Source: Mytilus galloprovincialis
Taxonomy: Eukaryota > Mollusca > Bivalvia > Mytilida > Mytilidae
Length of the DNA: 64,000 nt
NCBI RefSeq assembly: GCF_965363235.1
Contig: NC_134850.1
Coordinates: forward strand, 40,296,602 to 40,360,601
Direction: 5' to 3'
Shown here: in pieces, positions 35,712 to 47,683 of the stretch
How positions within the stretch are numbered: position 1 is the stretch's first letter
Layout: every line of letters begins with the position of its first letter
Notes under the pieces: generated by a model
What the model was told of the DNA's origin: nothing
What the model saw: only the letters and a program-made list of their open reading frames with translations
The model's database searches: none
Position numbers and translations under genes: made by a program

Positions 35712-36985
35712 TAGCTCACCTGGCCGAAAGGCCAAGTGAGCTTTTCTCATCACTTGGCGTCCGGCGTCCGGCGTCGTCCTGCGTTAACTTTTACAAAAAT
35801 CTTCTCCTCTGAAACTACTGGGCCAAATTTAACCAAACTTGGCCATAATCATCATTGGGGTATCTAGTTTAAAAAATGTGTCCGGTGACCCGGCCAACCA
35901 ACCAAGATGGCCGCCATGGCTAAAAATAGAAAATAGGGGTAAAATGCAGTTTTTGGCTTATAACTCAAAAACCAAAGCATTAAGAGCAAATCTGACATGT
36001 GGGTTATATTGTTCATCAGGTCACAATCTATCTGCCCTGAAATTTTCAGATGAATCGGACATTCCTTTGTTAGGTTGCTGCCCCAGAAATGGTAATTTTA
36101 AGGAAATTTTGCTGTTTTTGGTTATCTTGAATATTATTATAGATAGAGATAAACTGTAAACAGCAATAATGTTGAGCAAAGTAAGATCTACAAATAAGTC
36201 AACATGACCAAAATGGTCAGTTGACCACTTTAGGAGTTATTGCCCTTTATAGTCAATTTTTAACCATTTTTCGTAAATCTTAGTAATCTTTTAGAAAAAT
36301 CTTCTCCTCTGAAACTACTGGGCCAAATTTAACCAAACTTAGCCATAATCATCATTGGGGTATTTAGTTAAAAAAATGTGTCCGGTAACTTGGCCAACAA
36401 ACCAAGATGGCCGCCATGGCTAAAAATAGAACATGGGGTAAAATGCAGTTTTTGGCTTATAACTCAAAAACCAAAGCATCAAGAGCAAATCTGACAGGAA
36501 GTAAAATTGTTGATCAGGTCACGATCTATCTGCCCTGGAATTTTCAGATGAATCAGATAATCGGTTGTTCGGTTGCTGCCCCTGAATTGGTAATTTTGAG
36601 GAAATTTTGCTGTTTTTTTTTGTTATTATCTTGAATATTATTATAGATAGAGATAAACTGTAAACAGCAATAATGTACAGCAAAGTAAGAACTAAAAATA
36701 AGTCAGTATGACCAAAATAGTTAATTGACCCCCTAAGGAGTTATTGCCCTTCATAGTAAATTTTTAACAATTTTCTTAAAATTTGAAAATTTTCAATAAC
36801 ATTTTCCACAGAAAGTACTATTATAGATAGAGATAATTGTAAGCAGCAAGAATGTTTAGTAAAGTAAGATCTACAAACACATCACCATCACCAAAACACA
36901 ATTTTGTCATGAATCCATCTGTGTCCATTGTTTAATATTCACATAGACCAGGTGAGCGACACAGGCTCTTTAGAGCCTCTAGTTG
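35712..36985 (+). repeat. Full AGCTCACCTGG repeat element with internal duplication
   Basis: Starts TTAGCTCACCTGGCCGAAAG and ends CCAGGTGAGCGACACAGGCT then CTTTAGAGCCTCTAGTT, so AGCTCACCTGG and CCAGGTGAGC form inverted ends. Inside, a unit of about 500 bp is repeated twice (AAAATCTTCTCCTCTGAAAC at about 35792 and 36294). The open frames inside are in-frame accidents of this duplicated noncoding unit. It separates U2 from U3. It is a high-copy bivalve element of unassigned class. Confidence 0.8.
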
Positions 36986-39900
36986 TTTTTTTGCAGTGCT
37001 TTAAGCTAAACAAATTACAATTATTTCACAAGAAGCAGAGTAAAGGAACATATTGGTGAAAAAAGATTGATTGATTGAATTTTGGTGTATAATGCCACTT
37101 TCAGCCCAATTTGTAATATCTTGATGGCCATTTTTTATGGGTTGAAAAAGATAAAAGTAACAGTAGATACCCACCAACTTTTCCCCCAGGGAACTGTCAA
37201 TTAAGCTTTGAGTCAAACACACCTACCACAGGTTGGGTTTGAATTCTCAACCTCATTTTGACATGCTAGAGATACAATGATACTTCTTAGACCACTGCCA
37301 CCAAGGCCCTTAGGTAAAAGTTAAAGTACTAAATTAGTTTTTGAAATGTGTTGTAGTTTTTACATACCGTATTATTTTTCATTTTAATTATACTATATTT
37401 TGTATTGTTGTTGAATATAGGAAGGATGTGGAGTCTCGACAGGGTCCCTCTATTTTCAAGGCAAGGGGAGGTAATTCCCTTGTTATACTCCTCATACTTT
37501 AAATTTCCTAAGTGTTTATAGGGAAAATAACTTTTTTTATTTAAATATTCACTTTTGTACACATTTTATTTAAATATCAGATGTATACTAGCTAAAATGA
37601 CTATTATTTAGAGCTCTGTAAATAAAAAAAAAATATGTAAGCAGAGCTCTATATATAGATAATAGATTTGGAGGGTTTGAGAAATAGTGGGTAACGTAAC
37701 CATTGATTTGATGAGGGGAAATTAAAAAAAAAACTGATTTTGTTAAAACTGTAAAGTGCATCTGATATTTTTTTTTATACATGTATAATGATATTTCTGA
37801 AAGCAAATGGACAATAAAATAACGAGGATATGGACCTCCTTGGCAGTTATGATAGCAGCTCTGAGGAAGATGGTCAATTATATCTTCAACCAAGTCTGAG
37901 GCTTTACCAGGAAAAATCTGTGGTGAGTTGAAATGTTCCTCAAAATTTATAATAATATTATTATAGACTTTTAAAACTTTTTATTTATTAAAGTTTTTTG
38001 TGTAATATTGAAGATATCTGCATCATTTCATAACATTTTTTTATAACTTGTATTTAAGTCAATATTTTAAAGATATTATATAACAAATTTATAAGAAATG
38101 ATACAAGGCATAATTATGCTTCTCTTCTTTATTTTATCTTTTAAACATTTTTTTTTATTTCAGATTGTTGAAATTACAATGTTTTCCTTGTGTTGGGAGT
38201 AAGACATGGATATCTGATATTGTTAACATGTTGGTAGGTATTAAAGCTTTTATTTTTAATACTTTCAATAGTATTTGACATCAATAAAAAATTTTAAGGT
38301 TTGAAATACTATACAATATGATGAAATACAAGTTTATTTTTTGCTAACTTAATAAAATTGAAAATGTAAATCGGGACTGTGTTGGACAGATAAAAAAAAA
38401 AAAACCTTACAAAGGTCAAAAAACAGAACCATTAGTTTGATTTTGAATACCAATTATTTTCTTGCAGAATTTTGTTTGTTAGCTGAGAACTTAAACAATT
38501 ATTATGATGTACATATTTTTTGAAAGTTGAGTATAACTGACCATGAACTTTGTTTTACAGGTTAGCATCACAAGTTTCCTTGGGGTTACTTGCTTGGGGA
38601 GTTATTAGAGCTGTTTTAAGGTAAGAATTTATTAATCAACAAACAATTTAAATTTATTTATTATACATGTATCTAATTTTAAATGCCCCTAGATATCTAT
38701 ATAGCTATCCTAAATATATGTCAATGTAAAATGTTGTACCTTTACTTTAGAAGTGTATCTATATTTACTGATATGTCTCCCTTGCCCTGAACAAGATTAG
38801 GCCCAAGACTACAATTAATTCCTCTATCAGTTCTTTATAACATTTTGTCGCATTAAAAAAAATTTGGCTATTCTTTTTGTCTAATTTTTGGTGTGTGCAA
38901 TGTACAGTTCAAGTTCAAAAATATATGCAATTTTCAGAAAAATTGCATGTTTACATCATACAAATTTGACCAATACACATCCATACCCCTATAGGCAAGT
39001 CAAGAGATGATCCGAAAAGTGTAAATACTACCTTTTTGCACCTGGCCGAATCACTCTTTCCTTATCAAAATCAGTTAAAATAAAACATCCAAAAGTTTAT
39101 TTCAGCTCTCTTCTTTCATTTCCACCCCAGAAAAACTAAGAAATGTATGAAAAAGGGAAAGAAAAAAAAATAAAGAAAAAATACACTATAATTAATTAAA
39201 GGGAACTTTAACGAAAAAGTGGATTCATTAATTGTGGTCTTGGGCCAGATGTGAAGGGGAGATAATTTGATATCAAGTAAAACTTAGCTATCATAAAAAG
39301 ATGATCATGTATGATAACTGCTTTACATTCAGTCATTCATATTTTCATTACAAATTTCAAAAGAATTTATTTCTACTTTTTTATCATGGAAAAAATTTTG
39401 TTTGGATCTGAGTAAGGGTCAATAAAACAACAAATAACAAAATATTCATTAAATTTTACTTTTAAGTAAACTTACCATAAGCTTCTGCATTCACTGTGTT
39501 AAATATTTCCAATAATTGCTCAGGTATTTGATGTCAAGTCTCATAATTGTAAAGTTTGGAAAATTTATTTTTGTGTATTGACAGATTTCAGTAAAATGAA
39601 GTAGCAAAAATAAGAAAGAGTTTTCACATTCATTGATATGTGTTTTTTTTAAATTGAATTTTATTATATACCCTTAAGATTATTTTGATAAAATAATTGA
39701 AACTTAACTTTATTTCTTTTCAGTTGAAAGTGTAACAGTTGCTGCCTTGTATGGTAAAATCCTCAATAATCCTGCAAACAATCGAATGAACTGTTACTTT
39801 CTCTATTTGAACAATCTGTAGACAGTAGTCTTGTAAGCAGAATGATTTTTTAACAAATTGTATTTTTATTGCTGTATTGAATTACAAATTATAGATTTTT

Positions 39901-40000
39901 TTTTATTTATATTAATTGCATTCAATTATTGTTCTGTGATTGATAAAAAATTAAACTGAAATTATTGTTTTTTGAGGGGTCCCAAAGGTATGCCATATGG
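36985..40000 (+). pseudogene. Unit U3 of the triplicated locus, with the only open first exon
   Basis: Ea has an ATG at 37830 and stays open for 31 codons to 37922, giving MDLLGSYDSSSEEDG and so on, an acidic and serine-rich start. It is followed by a GT donor (GTGAGT) in place of the GC seen in U1 and U2. Eb is 38164-38233 (TTTCAG before, GTAGGT after), Ec 38561-38620 (TTTTACAG before, GTAAGA after) and Ed begins near 39725 (TTTTCAG before). If Ea is joined to Eb as marked, the frame stops within Eb, so any product would be very short. It may be the least decayed copy of a lost gene, a short-peptide gene or a noncoding RNA. I do not recognise the family. Confidence 0.45.
37215..37320 (-). 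repeat. Possible tRNA-derived SINE relic
   Basis: On the minus strand, TGGCAGTGGTCTAAGAAG resembles a worn A box. GAGGTTGAGAATTCAAACC about 50 bp later resembles a worn B box. It does not fold as a proper tRNA. This is weak evidence. Confidence 0.3.
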
Positions 40001-41500
40001 TTTCTCAAAGTACCCACAAGACGTACATAGGTTTAAATATATTTTTAAGTTATGTACATTTAAGCCTTACAAGTGCTTTGTGAAATGAATTTTGTTGTTC
40101 CAAAGTAGTAGGATTTTGATGGCAGAACACTATGAAAAGAGAATATGAAACTAGTCCCCTGTTTAATATTTTAACTACTAAGTTTTTGAACCCAAATAAA
40201 AATGTTTGGGTTTTGAGTTGGTTTTTACTCCTGACTGCCTAAGAGGGGACCAGGCCAGCCCAAATGATTCCCTTTATAATCAACAATTTTTTCCCCACAA
40301 AAGTTTGTACCCGAATTTCCATTAAACTCGCCCGATTCGGACTAAGACGCCTCATGGTGTACTGGGGTACTTCAGGGTGTTAAAATATCCATATCTACGG
40401 GGTGCTCACCGATTCTTAGAGGGCCTCCTCCAGTGGTACTTCAGTGATTTCCTAAATAATCAACCAAATTTTCTCCAACTCTGCTATTTCATTGGTAATC
40501 TAATCATTTTTGCACCAATCAAGATATTTAGTTTGTTTTAATTACCCAGTAAATAAGTTGAGTAATTCTCAAAAAATAATTTGTACATGCATGTTTTAAT
40601 ATTTTTATATTATAGCTTTTACCACAGTTTTACTTTGTATAAGTATTGTTTTTGGATGTCATTTTTAAGTTGAGACAAACTGAGGATTCTTTGTTTTTAT
40701 GGAATTCTATTATTTATTTAAAGTTAAGTAAGGACTAGAAAGCCTTAAGTTTATATATTAAACAAAGAATTGTCACTAAATGGTTACAAAATTTATCAAA
40801 AAATTTACATGATTTTATTTTAATTCATAAACTTTTATACGTAATTATATAGACTAAGAAATTACATTAGGATTATTTCCCCCTATAATAAAAACAACCA
40901 GGAAAATAGATAGTATCCTCAGTACTGTCATTTATTTTGCATTATTGTACTATTTTGCTACTGATACCAAACCCATGATGTAGATCCTTTTCCTTCTTTT
41001 TATTTAAAGATAATTTACAACCGTGATCAAAAGCATATCACAAGTAACTGTTTGTTTGATATTTACACACATCTTAAAAGAAGCAGCTTGTGTTTGGTTT
41101 CATTTGGTTATTTTGTATCATGTAGGATCATAATAATTGGTAATTAAAATTTATTTGGAAAATCATCTTATCTAAATTGTATCTGGATGACAAGTAAAGG
41201 GGGAAGAGGTTTCTATGATCGAGGGTATGACACATGCAAATGCTTTAATTATATTTATTTATATTTAATTATATTTCCATCACTTGGCGTCTATCATTAT
41301 CATTGGCTTGGCAGTCTGTATCATCAGCAGAACTTAGGGATACTTAACAGGGTTGTCTTTTTTAAAACTTTATTGTCCAAACTTTAAAGGTGCTGGATAG
41401 CTCCATATTTGTATGAAGATGCCAAATGGTCTTTTTATTTGACTAGTTACCCCATTTTTATGTGTAATATGGACAACTATATTTGGTACAAATGTATATG
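40001..41500. other. Gene-free AT-rich stretch
   Basis: No gene, element ends or tandem structure was supported. The open frame at 41187-41387 has no context. Confidence 0.4.
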
Positions 41501-41517
41501 GATTCATTGCTAGGTAT

Positions 41518-41610
41518 ACATAAAAAAGAAGTGGTGCGATTCCTAATGAGACAACTCTTCACAAGAGACCAAATGACACAGACATTTACAACTAAGGAGT
41601 CTTTTATACA
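41518..41610 (+). repeat. R1 fragment
   Basis: AAAAAAGAAGTGGTGCGATT, CCTAATGAGACAACTCTTCA and GAGACCAAATGACACAGACA match the head of R1. Confidence 0.75.
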
Positions 41611-41889
41611 ATAACATCAGTGTGTTCGCCTCAAGTTGGAACTCTGGCATGTTAAAACCTAAACGACGCAAAAATTGGTATTTGCTGCTGCTCTTCTTGT
41701 GGATTGCACAAAGCAGGGTTAATATTCATGTACCTGTCCTGAATATGCATTTAATTGCCACAGGACTTTTAACAGCTGTCCATCATTACCATTATGAGAG
41801 ATCGCCTAGCCTTACAAAGTCATGGTTCAGTGATTAATGTTCAGTTTTCGGATTAAGAATTTGTTTCTTTGAATATTTTAGTCCATAGT

Positions 41890-43085
41890 TTTTTTGTCGA
41901 GCCTGCAACTTTTGTTGCAGAAAGCTCGACATAGGGATAGTGATCCGGCGGCGGCTACGGCGGCGGTGGCGTTAGCTCACTTCTTAAAAGCTTTATATTT
42001 TAGAAGGTAGAAGACCTGGATGCTTCATACTTTGTAAATAGATGCTTCATGTTACGAAGTTTCCGTCAGTCACATGTCCAATGTCCTTGACCTCATTTTC
42101 ATGGTTCAGTGACCACTTGAAAAAAAAGTTCAAATTTTTTGTAATGTTGAATTCTCTCTTATTATAAGTAATAGGATAACTATATTTGATATGTGCATAC
42201 CTTGCAAGGTTCTCATGTCTGTCAGACAGTTTTCACTTGACCTCGACCTCATTTCATGGATCAGTGAACAAGGTTAAGTTTTGGTGGTCAAGTCCATATC
42301 TCAGATACTATAAGCAATAGGGCTAGTATATTCAGTGTATGGAAGGACTGTAAGGTGTACATGTCCAACTGGCAGGTGTCATCTGACCTTGACCTCATTT
42401 TCATGGTTCAGTGGTCAAAGTTAAATTTTTGTGTTTTGGTCTGTTTTTCTCATACTATATGCAATAGGTCTACTATATTTGTTGTATGGAACAATTGTAA
42501 GGTGTACATGTCTAGCGGGGAGATGTCATGTGACCTTGACCTCATTTTCATGGTTCAGTGGTCATAGTTAAATTTTTGTGTTTTGGTCTGTTTTTCTCAT
42601 ACTATATGCAATAGGTCTACTATATTTGTTGTATGGAACGATTGTAAGGTGTACATGTCTAGCGGGCAGATGTCATGTGACCTTGACCACATTTTCATGG
42701 TTCAGTGGTCAAAGTTAAATTTTTGTGTTTTGGTCTGTTTTTCTCATACTATATGCAATAGGTCTACTATATTTGTTGTATGGAACTATTGTAAGGTGTA
42801 CATCTCTAGCGGGCAGATGTCATGTGACCTTGACCTCATTTTCATGGTTTAGTGGTCAAAGTTTTTATCTAATACTATATGCCATAGGTCAACTATATTT
42901 GGTGTATGGAAATATTTTATGATCTTTATGTCAGTCGCACAGGTTTTATTTGAACGTGACCTCATTTTCACGGTTCATTAATGTTAAGTTTATGTGACAG
43001 TTGTTATAAAGCTTAGCTTTATACTAAGGACTATCAACATAATATCAGTGATTAGTATAGAAGGCGAGACATTTCAACGTGTGCA
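41890..43085 (+). repeat. TCGAC-headed repeat with 150-bp satellite core, copy 1
   Basis: The head is a hairpin (TGTCGAGCCTGCAAC facing GTTGCAGAAAGCTCGAC), followed by a CGG-rich spacer. The core is a tandem array of units close to 148 bp (CCTTGACCTCATTTTCATGG, TTCAGTGGTCAAAGTTAAAT, TTTTGTGTTTTGGTCTGTTT, GCAATAGGTCTACTATATTT), most alike between 42.36 and 42.85 kb. The tail is GGCGAGACATTTCAACGTG then TGCACTCTTGTTTT. A head, tandem core and tail layout is known from bivalve pearl-type elements; I cannot assign the family. Frames inside are repeat-derived. Confidence 0.85.
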
Positions 43086-43089
43086 CTCT

Positions 43090-44032
43090 TGTTTTGTCGA
43101 GTCTGCGACTTTTGTTACAGAAAGCTCGACATAGGGATAGTGATCCAGTGGCAGCAGCGGTGTTAGCTTACTTCTTAAAAGCTTTATATTTTAGAAGGTG
43201 GAAGACCTGGATGCTTCATACTTTGTATATAGATGCCTCATGTTACGATGTTTCCGTCAGTCACATGTCCAATGTCCTTGACCTCATTTTCATGGTTCAG
43301 TGACTACTTGAAAAAAAAAGTTAAAGATTTTTTGTAATGTTAAATTCTCTCTTATTATTAGTAATAGGATAACTATATTTGGTATGTGCATACCTTGCAA
43401 GGTCCTCATGCCCGTCAGACCGTCAGACAGTTTTCACTTGACCTCGACCTCATTTCATGGATCAGTGAACAAGGTTAAGTTTTGGTGGTCAAGTCCATAT
43501 CTTAGATACTATAAGCAATAGGTCTTGTATATTTGGTGTATGGAAGGACTATAAGGTGTACATGTCCAACTGGCAGGTTTCATCAGACCTTGACTTCATT
43601 TTCATGGTTCAGTGGTTTTATTTAAGTTTTTGTGTTTTGGTCTGTTTTACTTATATTGTATGTAATAGGTCTACTATATTTGTTGTATGGAATGATTGTA
43701 AGATGTACATGTCTAGCATGCAGGTGTCATCTGACCTTGACCTCATTCATTTTCATTGTTCATTGGTCAAAGTTAAGTTTTTTCAAATACTATATGCAAT
43801 AGGTCAACTATATTTGGTGTATGGAAGAATTGTTACCTGTACATGTCTGCCTGGCATGGTTCACCTGACCATGACCTCATTTTCATGGTTCATTAAGGTC
43901 AATGTTTAATTTTCTTGGTTAATGTTAAGTTTATATGACAATTGTAATAAAGCTTTATATTTAGGACTATCAACATACTATTAATGATTGGTAAAGAAGG
44001 CGAGACATTTCAGCATGTGCACTCTTGTTTTT
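43090..44032 (+). repeat. TCGAC-headed repeat, copy 2, head to tail with copy 1
   Basis: Same head (TTGTCGAGTCTGCGAC, AGAAAGCTCGACATAGGGAT), fewer core units and the same tail (GGCGAGACATTTCAGCATG). It starts where copy 1 ends, so the whole element has been tandemly duplicated. Confidence 0.85.
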
Positions 44033-44079
44033 ATTAGGATTATTTCTCCGAAGTAAAAAAGAGTTATAAAAGATATTAA

Positions 44080-44120
44080 AAAAACATAATGCCCCTCTTC
44101 TATCGTAGGTGGGGCATAAA
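44080..44120 (+). repeat. Fragment of the GCCCCTCTACTATCGTAGG repeat
   Basis: AAAACATAATGCCCCTCTTC then TATCGTAGGTGGGGCATAA is the 3' edge of the repeat seen whole at 44.68-45.0 kb. Confidence 0.7.
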
Positions 44121-44679
44121 AATAAGTTAACTGTATTTGGTATACAGAATGATTGAAAGGTTAACGTGTTTGTCTGATGAGGTACATCTGACCTGGACCT
44201 TATTTTCATGTTTTTTGGTCTGCATTGAGTTTTCATGACAGGGTTCCAACTAATATAAGTATCAGATTATTGTAAGGTGGTTTATCTAAAATTTCCGTTA
44301 TTTTCATAGGTCATTGCAATTGATAATGTTGCCTGTTTTAAACCTTATTTCTTTTTAAAGACTTTCAACACAGATTTCAACTATTAGACAGATGCCAAGT
44401 GATCAAGAAGAGCTCGCTTGGCCCTTATCGCCTTGTGAGAAAAAAAGTACAGATTAGAGAGTACTCACAGTTTAAGTGACAAAACAATTAATAAAAAAGT
44501 TATGTATCTTAGACAAAATATCAATTGCTACACATTCAACATCCAAAGAATTAAGTATAAAGACACCATTACCAGTCAGAGAAAAACATGACCTTGTTGC
44601 ACAGCCAAAATATAGGTATCTACAGATTGTAGTACCCTGAAAGAACATATGTGTTATATTTTATATGGTTTTAATTTAC

Positions 44680-45002
44680 TAATAAACAAGAATGTGTCCT
44701 CAGTACACAAATGCCCCACTCGCACTTTCATTTTCTATGTTCAGTGGACCGTGACATTGGGATAAAAACTCTCATTTGGCATTAAAATTAGAAAGATCAT
44801 ATCATAGGGAACATGTGTACTAAGTTTTAAGTTGATTGGACTTCAACTTCATCAAAAACTACCTTGACCAAAAACTTTAACCTGAAGCGGGACAGAAGGA
44901 CGGACGAACGGACAGACGAACGGACGGACGGACGAACAGACGAACGGACGCACAGACCAGAAAACATAATGCCCCTCTACTATCGTAGGTGGGGCATAAA
45001 AA
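44680..45002 (+). repeat. Dispersed repeat R3 with tetranucleotide tract
   Basis: Starts AACAAGAATGTGTCCTCAGT, passes TGCCCCACTCGCACTTTCAT and TACCTTGACCAAAAACTTTA, has a GACGGACG-type microsatellite at about 44892-44955, and ends TATCGTAGGTGGGGCATAAA. Further copies are at 51.1-51.5 kb and, inverted, at 45.3-45.45 and 54.65-54.92 kb. It is noncoding. Confidence 0.8.
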
Positions 45003-45299
45003 ATCAATACTTATACCAACAAAATCATTATCCAAAGATTTAACTACTGTTTTGAATAGGTAAACCTTTTAGATTTTTTTTATTCAAATTGTATTTAAAT
45101 TTCCAAGCTTAATTAACAACATCAATGTAAAATTTAAGATGTTCTATTTTATTTGAAATAAGTTTTCTACAGGACCAGTAAAACTTGCACACCAAGTATT
45201 TGTATTTATGAGGTAACTGCAATCTCAGTCATGTTGACATATTTGTAGATCTTATTCTGATCGTTTTCCTTTTTAGAAGAATTTTCTTCAGAAATAGCT

Positions 45300-45460
45300 G
45301 TTTTTATGATTTCCGGACTGTGCGTCCGTTAGTTCGTTCATCCGCCAGTCTGTCCCACTTTAGGTTTAAGTTTTTGGTCAAGGTAGTGTTTGACGAAGTT
45401 AAAGTCCAATCAACTTTAAACTTATTACCACGATAGTGCAAGTGGGGCATCTGTTTTGCT
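45300..45460 (-). repeat. R3 fragment, inverted
   Basis: GTGCGTCCGTTAGTTCGTTC, TTTTTGGTCAAGGTAGTGTT and GCAAGTGGGGCATCTGTTTT match the complement of R3 with internal loss. Confidence 0.65.
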
Positions 45461-45644
45461 ATTTCTTTGGTTTTTGTTCACTTATAATTTTGATATTGAT
45501 GACAAAGAATAAACAAGTAAAACTATGAGCTACTGCTCACTCAGTCTGATGATACCCCTGCTGTGACGGCATTATTATTACTATACTATATATAAAAATA
45601 TTAATTTTCGCGAACCATTTAGGTCACGGAAATTCCAAAATATG

Positions 45645-46050
45645 GCATCAGTAAGGAGAGTTGTGCAAATAATGTGAATACACAGAACCCCCATCCAAAT
45701 TATCTTTAGCTAAAAGTATTCATCATTTTCTATTTTATATGTACTAACAACATTCCATTTTTCTATAATTTCGATTAAAATATTCCAAAATCTGAGTTAA
45801 AAAAAGTCAAATGCCCAAAATAAACATTGTCTGATTGGTTGAAGTACTGTGGCGTCAATGATAAGCATAGCAAGCCTCGATGTAAAGCACACGCTTCACA
45901 TGAATAAGGAGAGTTTTACAAATAATGTGAATACACAGATCCTCCATCCTATTTATATTTTGCTGAAAATGTTGCAATGTTCATCATTTCTGTTTTGATT
46001 CTGCTAACAACATTCCATTTTTTCTTTAATTCCGATTTATATATGTGGAA
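45645..46050. repeat. Tandem duplication, about 150 bp at 257-bp spacing
   Basis: AAGGAGAGTTGTGCAAATAA at about 45652 and AAGGAGAGTTTTACAAATAA at about 45907 begin segments that both run through TGTGAATACACAGA, TTCATCATTT and CTAACAACATTCCATTTTT. Confidence 0.75.
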
Positions 46051-46363
46051 CCCGCGATAAAAATAGATGGCCTCAATGATTTAAACGCAACGCAAAAAAT
46101 TCCGTTGACCCTGAATTCAACGGATCGATAATAGCATCATCACCATCAACAAAATGTTTACCGTTATCTTTGTGAAATTTCAGTTATATAGTTCTTTAAT
46201 TAGAGAAATTTTGGTAAGTATTACTTATTAATGTTAAGGTTCTACTGATGTGCTCCTCTAGACCTTTTTGACGTTCCGTTTTATCCCATTTATCTCAATA
46301 TTATCTCCGATGACAGTAATGTCAACCCGACCTATTCGTGTCAAAAGTGAAAATCGCATCGAT

Positions 46364-46535
46364 TTATTGAACTAATTTCTTCTAAAACTGTGCATGCATT
46401 ATTTCTGTATTATATGATAACCAATCACATTCACGTTGCATGTTTGCATGAAAATGGTCATGTATTAGTGAATTGTAAGGGCGATGCAACTTGAGGTCAG
46501 TGCGCGATCACGTGACATTATTATTTGTAAACAAA
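46364..46535 (+). promoter_or_regulatory. Duplicated promoter-like module, copy 1
   Basis: About 170 bp shared with 47496-47683 in the same orientation. It has a CCAAT box at 46421-46425 inside GATAACCAATCACATTCACG and a CACGTG E-box at 46509-46514. No transcript start or gene can be tied to it from the sequence, so a regulatory role is only inferred from these motifs. Confidence 0.35.
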
Positions 46536-46711
46536 TTTAAAACATGCTCCCCGCGTAACACGTGTCTGAATTATCCTTTCAAAGTGTTATGAATCTTTCA
46601 ATCACTATTTTATGAAATATTTCTAGGTTTGCATATCAGTAGTCAAAGTGAATTAAACGTAGTTCTTAGTTGTGTTTTTTTTATATAGAATTAGAAGGTA
46701 AATCTACATAA

Positions 46712-46973
46712 GGGGGTCTCATTGGGGGGGGGGGGGGGGGGGGTGTTCTGATCCCAGATCCCACTTACTGTTTTGTCAGATTCCCATATCCCGCTTACAC
46801 TATGTACATGAGCAATTTTCATTTTTTTGTCATTTCCGGGGTCCTGCAGAACCCCATTTCCCGTTTTCACGACAGACCTCATTTCCCGTTTTCATGACAC
46901 AATAATTTGACTTTCACGTTTCACGCTTGCGAAAAATTGTCAATATTGGTCACGCTTAGACCCAATGAGAACC
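46712..46973. mobile_element. MITE-like element with G-run (GGGTCTCATT ends)
   Basis: The ends GGGGGTCTCATTGGGG and AGACCCAATGAGAACC are inverted. The body (GATCCCAGATCCC, CATTTCCCGTTTTCAC, TTTCACGCTTGCG) matches the element at 55740-55966. A run of about 20 G interrupts the left end. The minus-strand frame here is not a gene. Confidence 0.75.
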
Positions 46974-47414
46974 ACACACTAGTCAGTATTTAACTTCACC
47001 CAAAAAGATGACTCAACTTCCCTCTATATTTAAAACCTGCATACTAATTTAAATAGCATTTGCTCCCCTTGAACACTATTTGGCCCCTTCCGTGTCATTT
47101 CCCTTTAAATTTGCTGAAAAGTCATACTTTAAGTCCATTTACAGTAACGGCTAATATTTGATTTTACCATCTTAATTTCAATTTTCATATTGAACACATT
47201 TGACCATTCAATATGAGTTCCCATGTATTTTTGTCATATATGAAGGAGGTTTTAGGTCATGTTTTCCTAAACACCTTATTGCTATTGGTCTGTCTGGATT
47301 GTTAAAACCACAAAATCAAATATTGATGAATATTCAAGTTTTCAACAATCCCGGAACATTAACAAAGATGTGTGTGAGAGGGTGAAAATTACCCTTCTGA
47401 TGTACTGATATTTT

Positions 47415-47495
47415 TAGCACCCCAAGTGAGAATCTAACTCAGGACTTTCAGCACTGTAGCCATCGGTCTTCACCACAAGATCACGAACTCACATT
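47415..47495 (-). repeat. Possible tRNA-derived SINE relic
   Basis: On the minus strand, GTGGTGAAGACCGATGGC resembles an A box and GAGTTAGATTCTCAC about 35 bp on resembles a worn B box. It is a short relic without a clear tail. Confidence 0.3.
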
Positions 47496-47683
47496 TGATG
47501 AACTAATTTCTTCTATATTAACTGTACGTGCATAAATTCTGTATTATTTGATAACCAATCACATTCACGTTGCATGTTTGCATGATAATGGGTTCTGTAT
47601 GAGTGAACTGTAGTGTATTGCAAAATTAATGCAAATTGTGACGTCAGTGCGCCTTCACGTGACATAATTATTTGTAACCAAAC
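47496..47683 (+). promoter_or_regulatory. Duplicated promoter-like module, copy 2
   Basis: Matches 46364-46535. It carries a CCAAT box at 47555-47559, a full cAMP-response-type site TGACGTCA at 47639-47646 and an E-box CACGTG at 47656-47661. Copy 1 has lost the middle site (GAGGTCAG at that place). No gene start was identified next to it. Confidence 0.4.

Noticed and set aside
35839-36634. Two open frames in the AGCTCACCTGG element
   Set aside because: They are the two halves of a duplicated 500-bp noncoding unit and the similarity is at DNA level only.
23482-37893. Minus-strand coding in Ea (SDLVEDLFNHLPWSCYH in U1 and its relatives)
   Set aside because: The three copies differ at many amino-acid-changing positions, and the splice signals lie on the plus strand.
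42355-43909. Several plus-strand frames with repeated peptide text
   Set aside because: They are translations of the 148-bp tandem unit, present in several frames.
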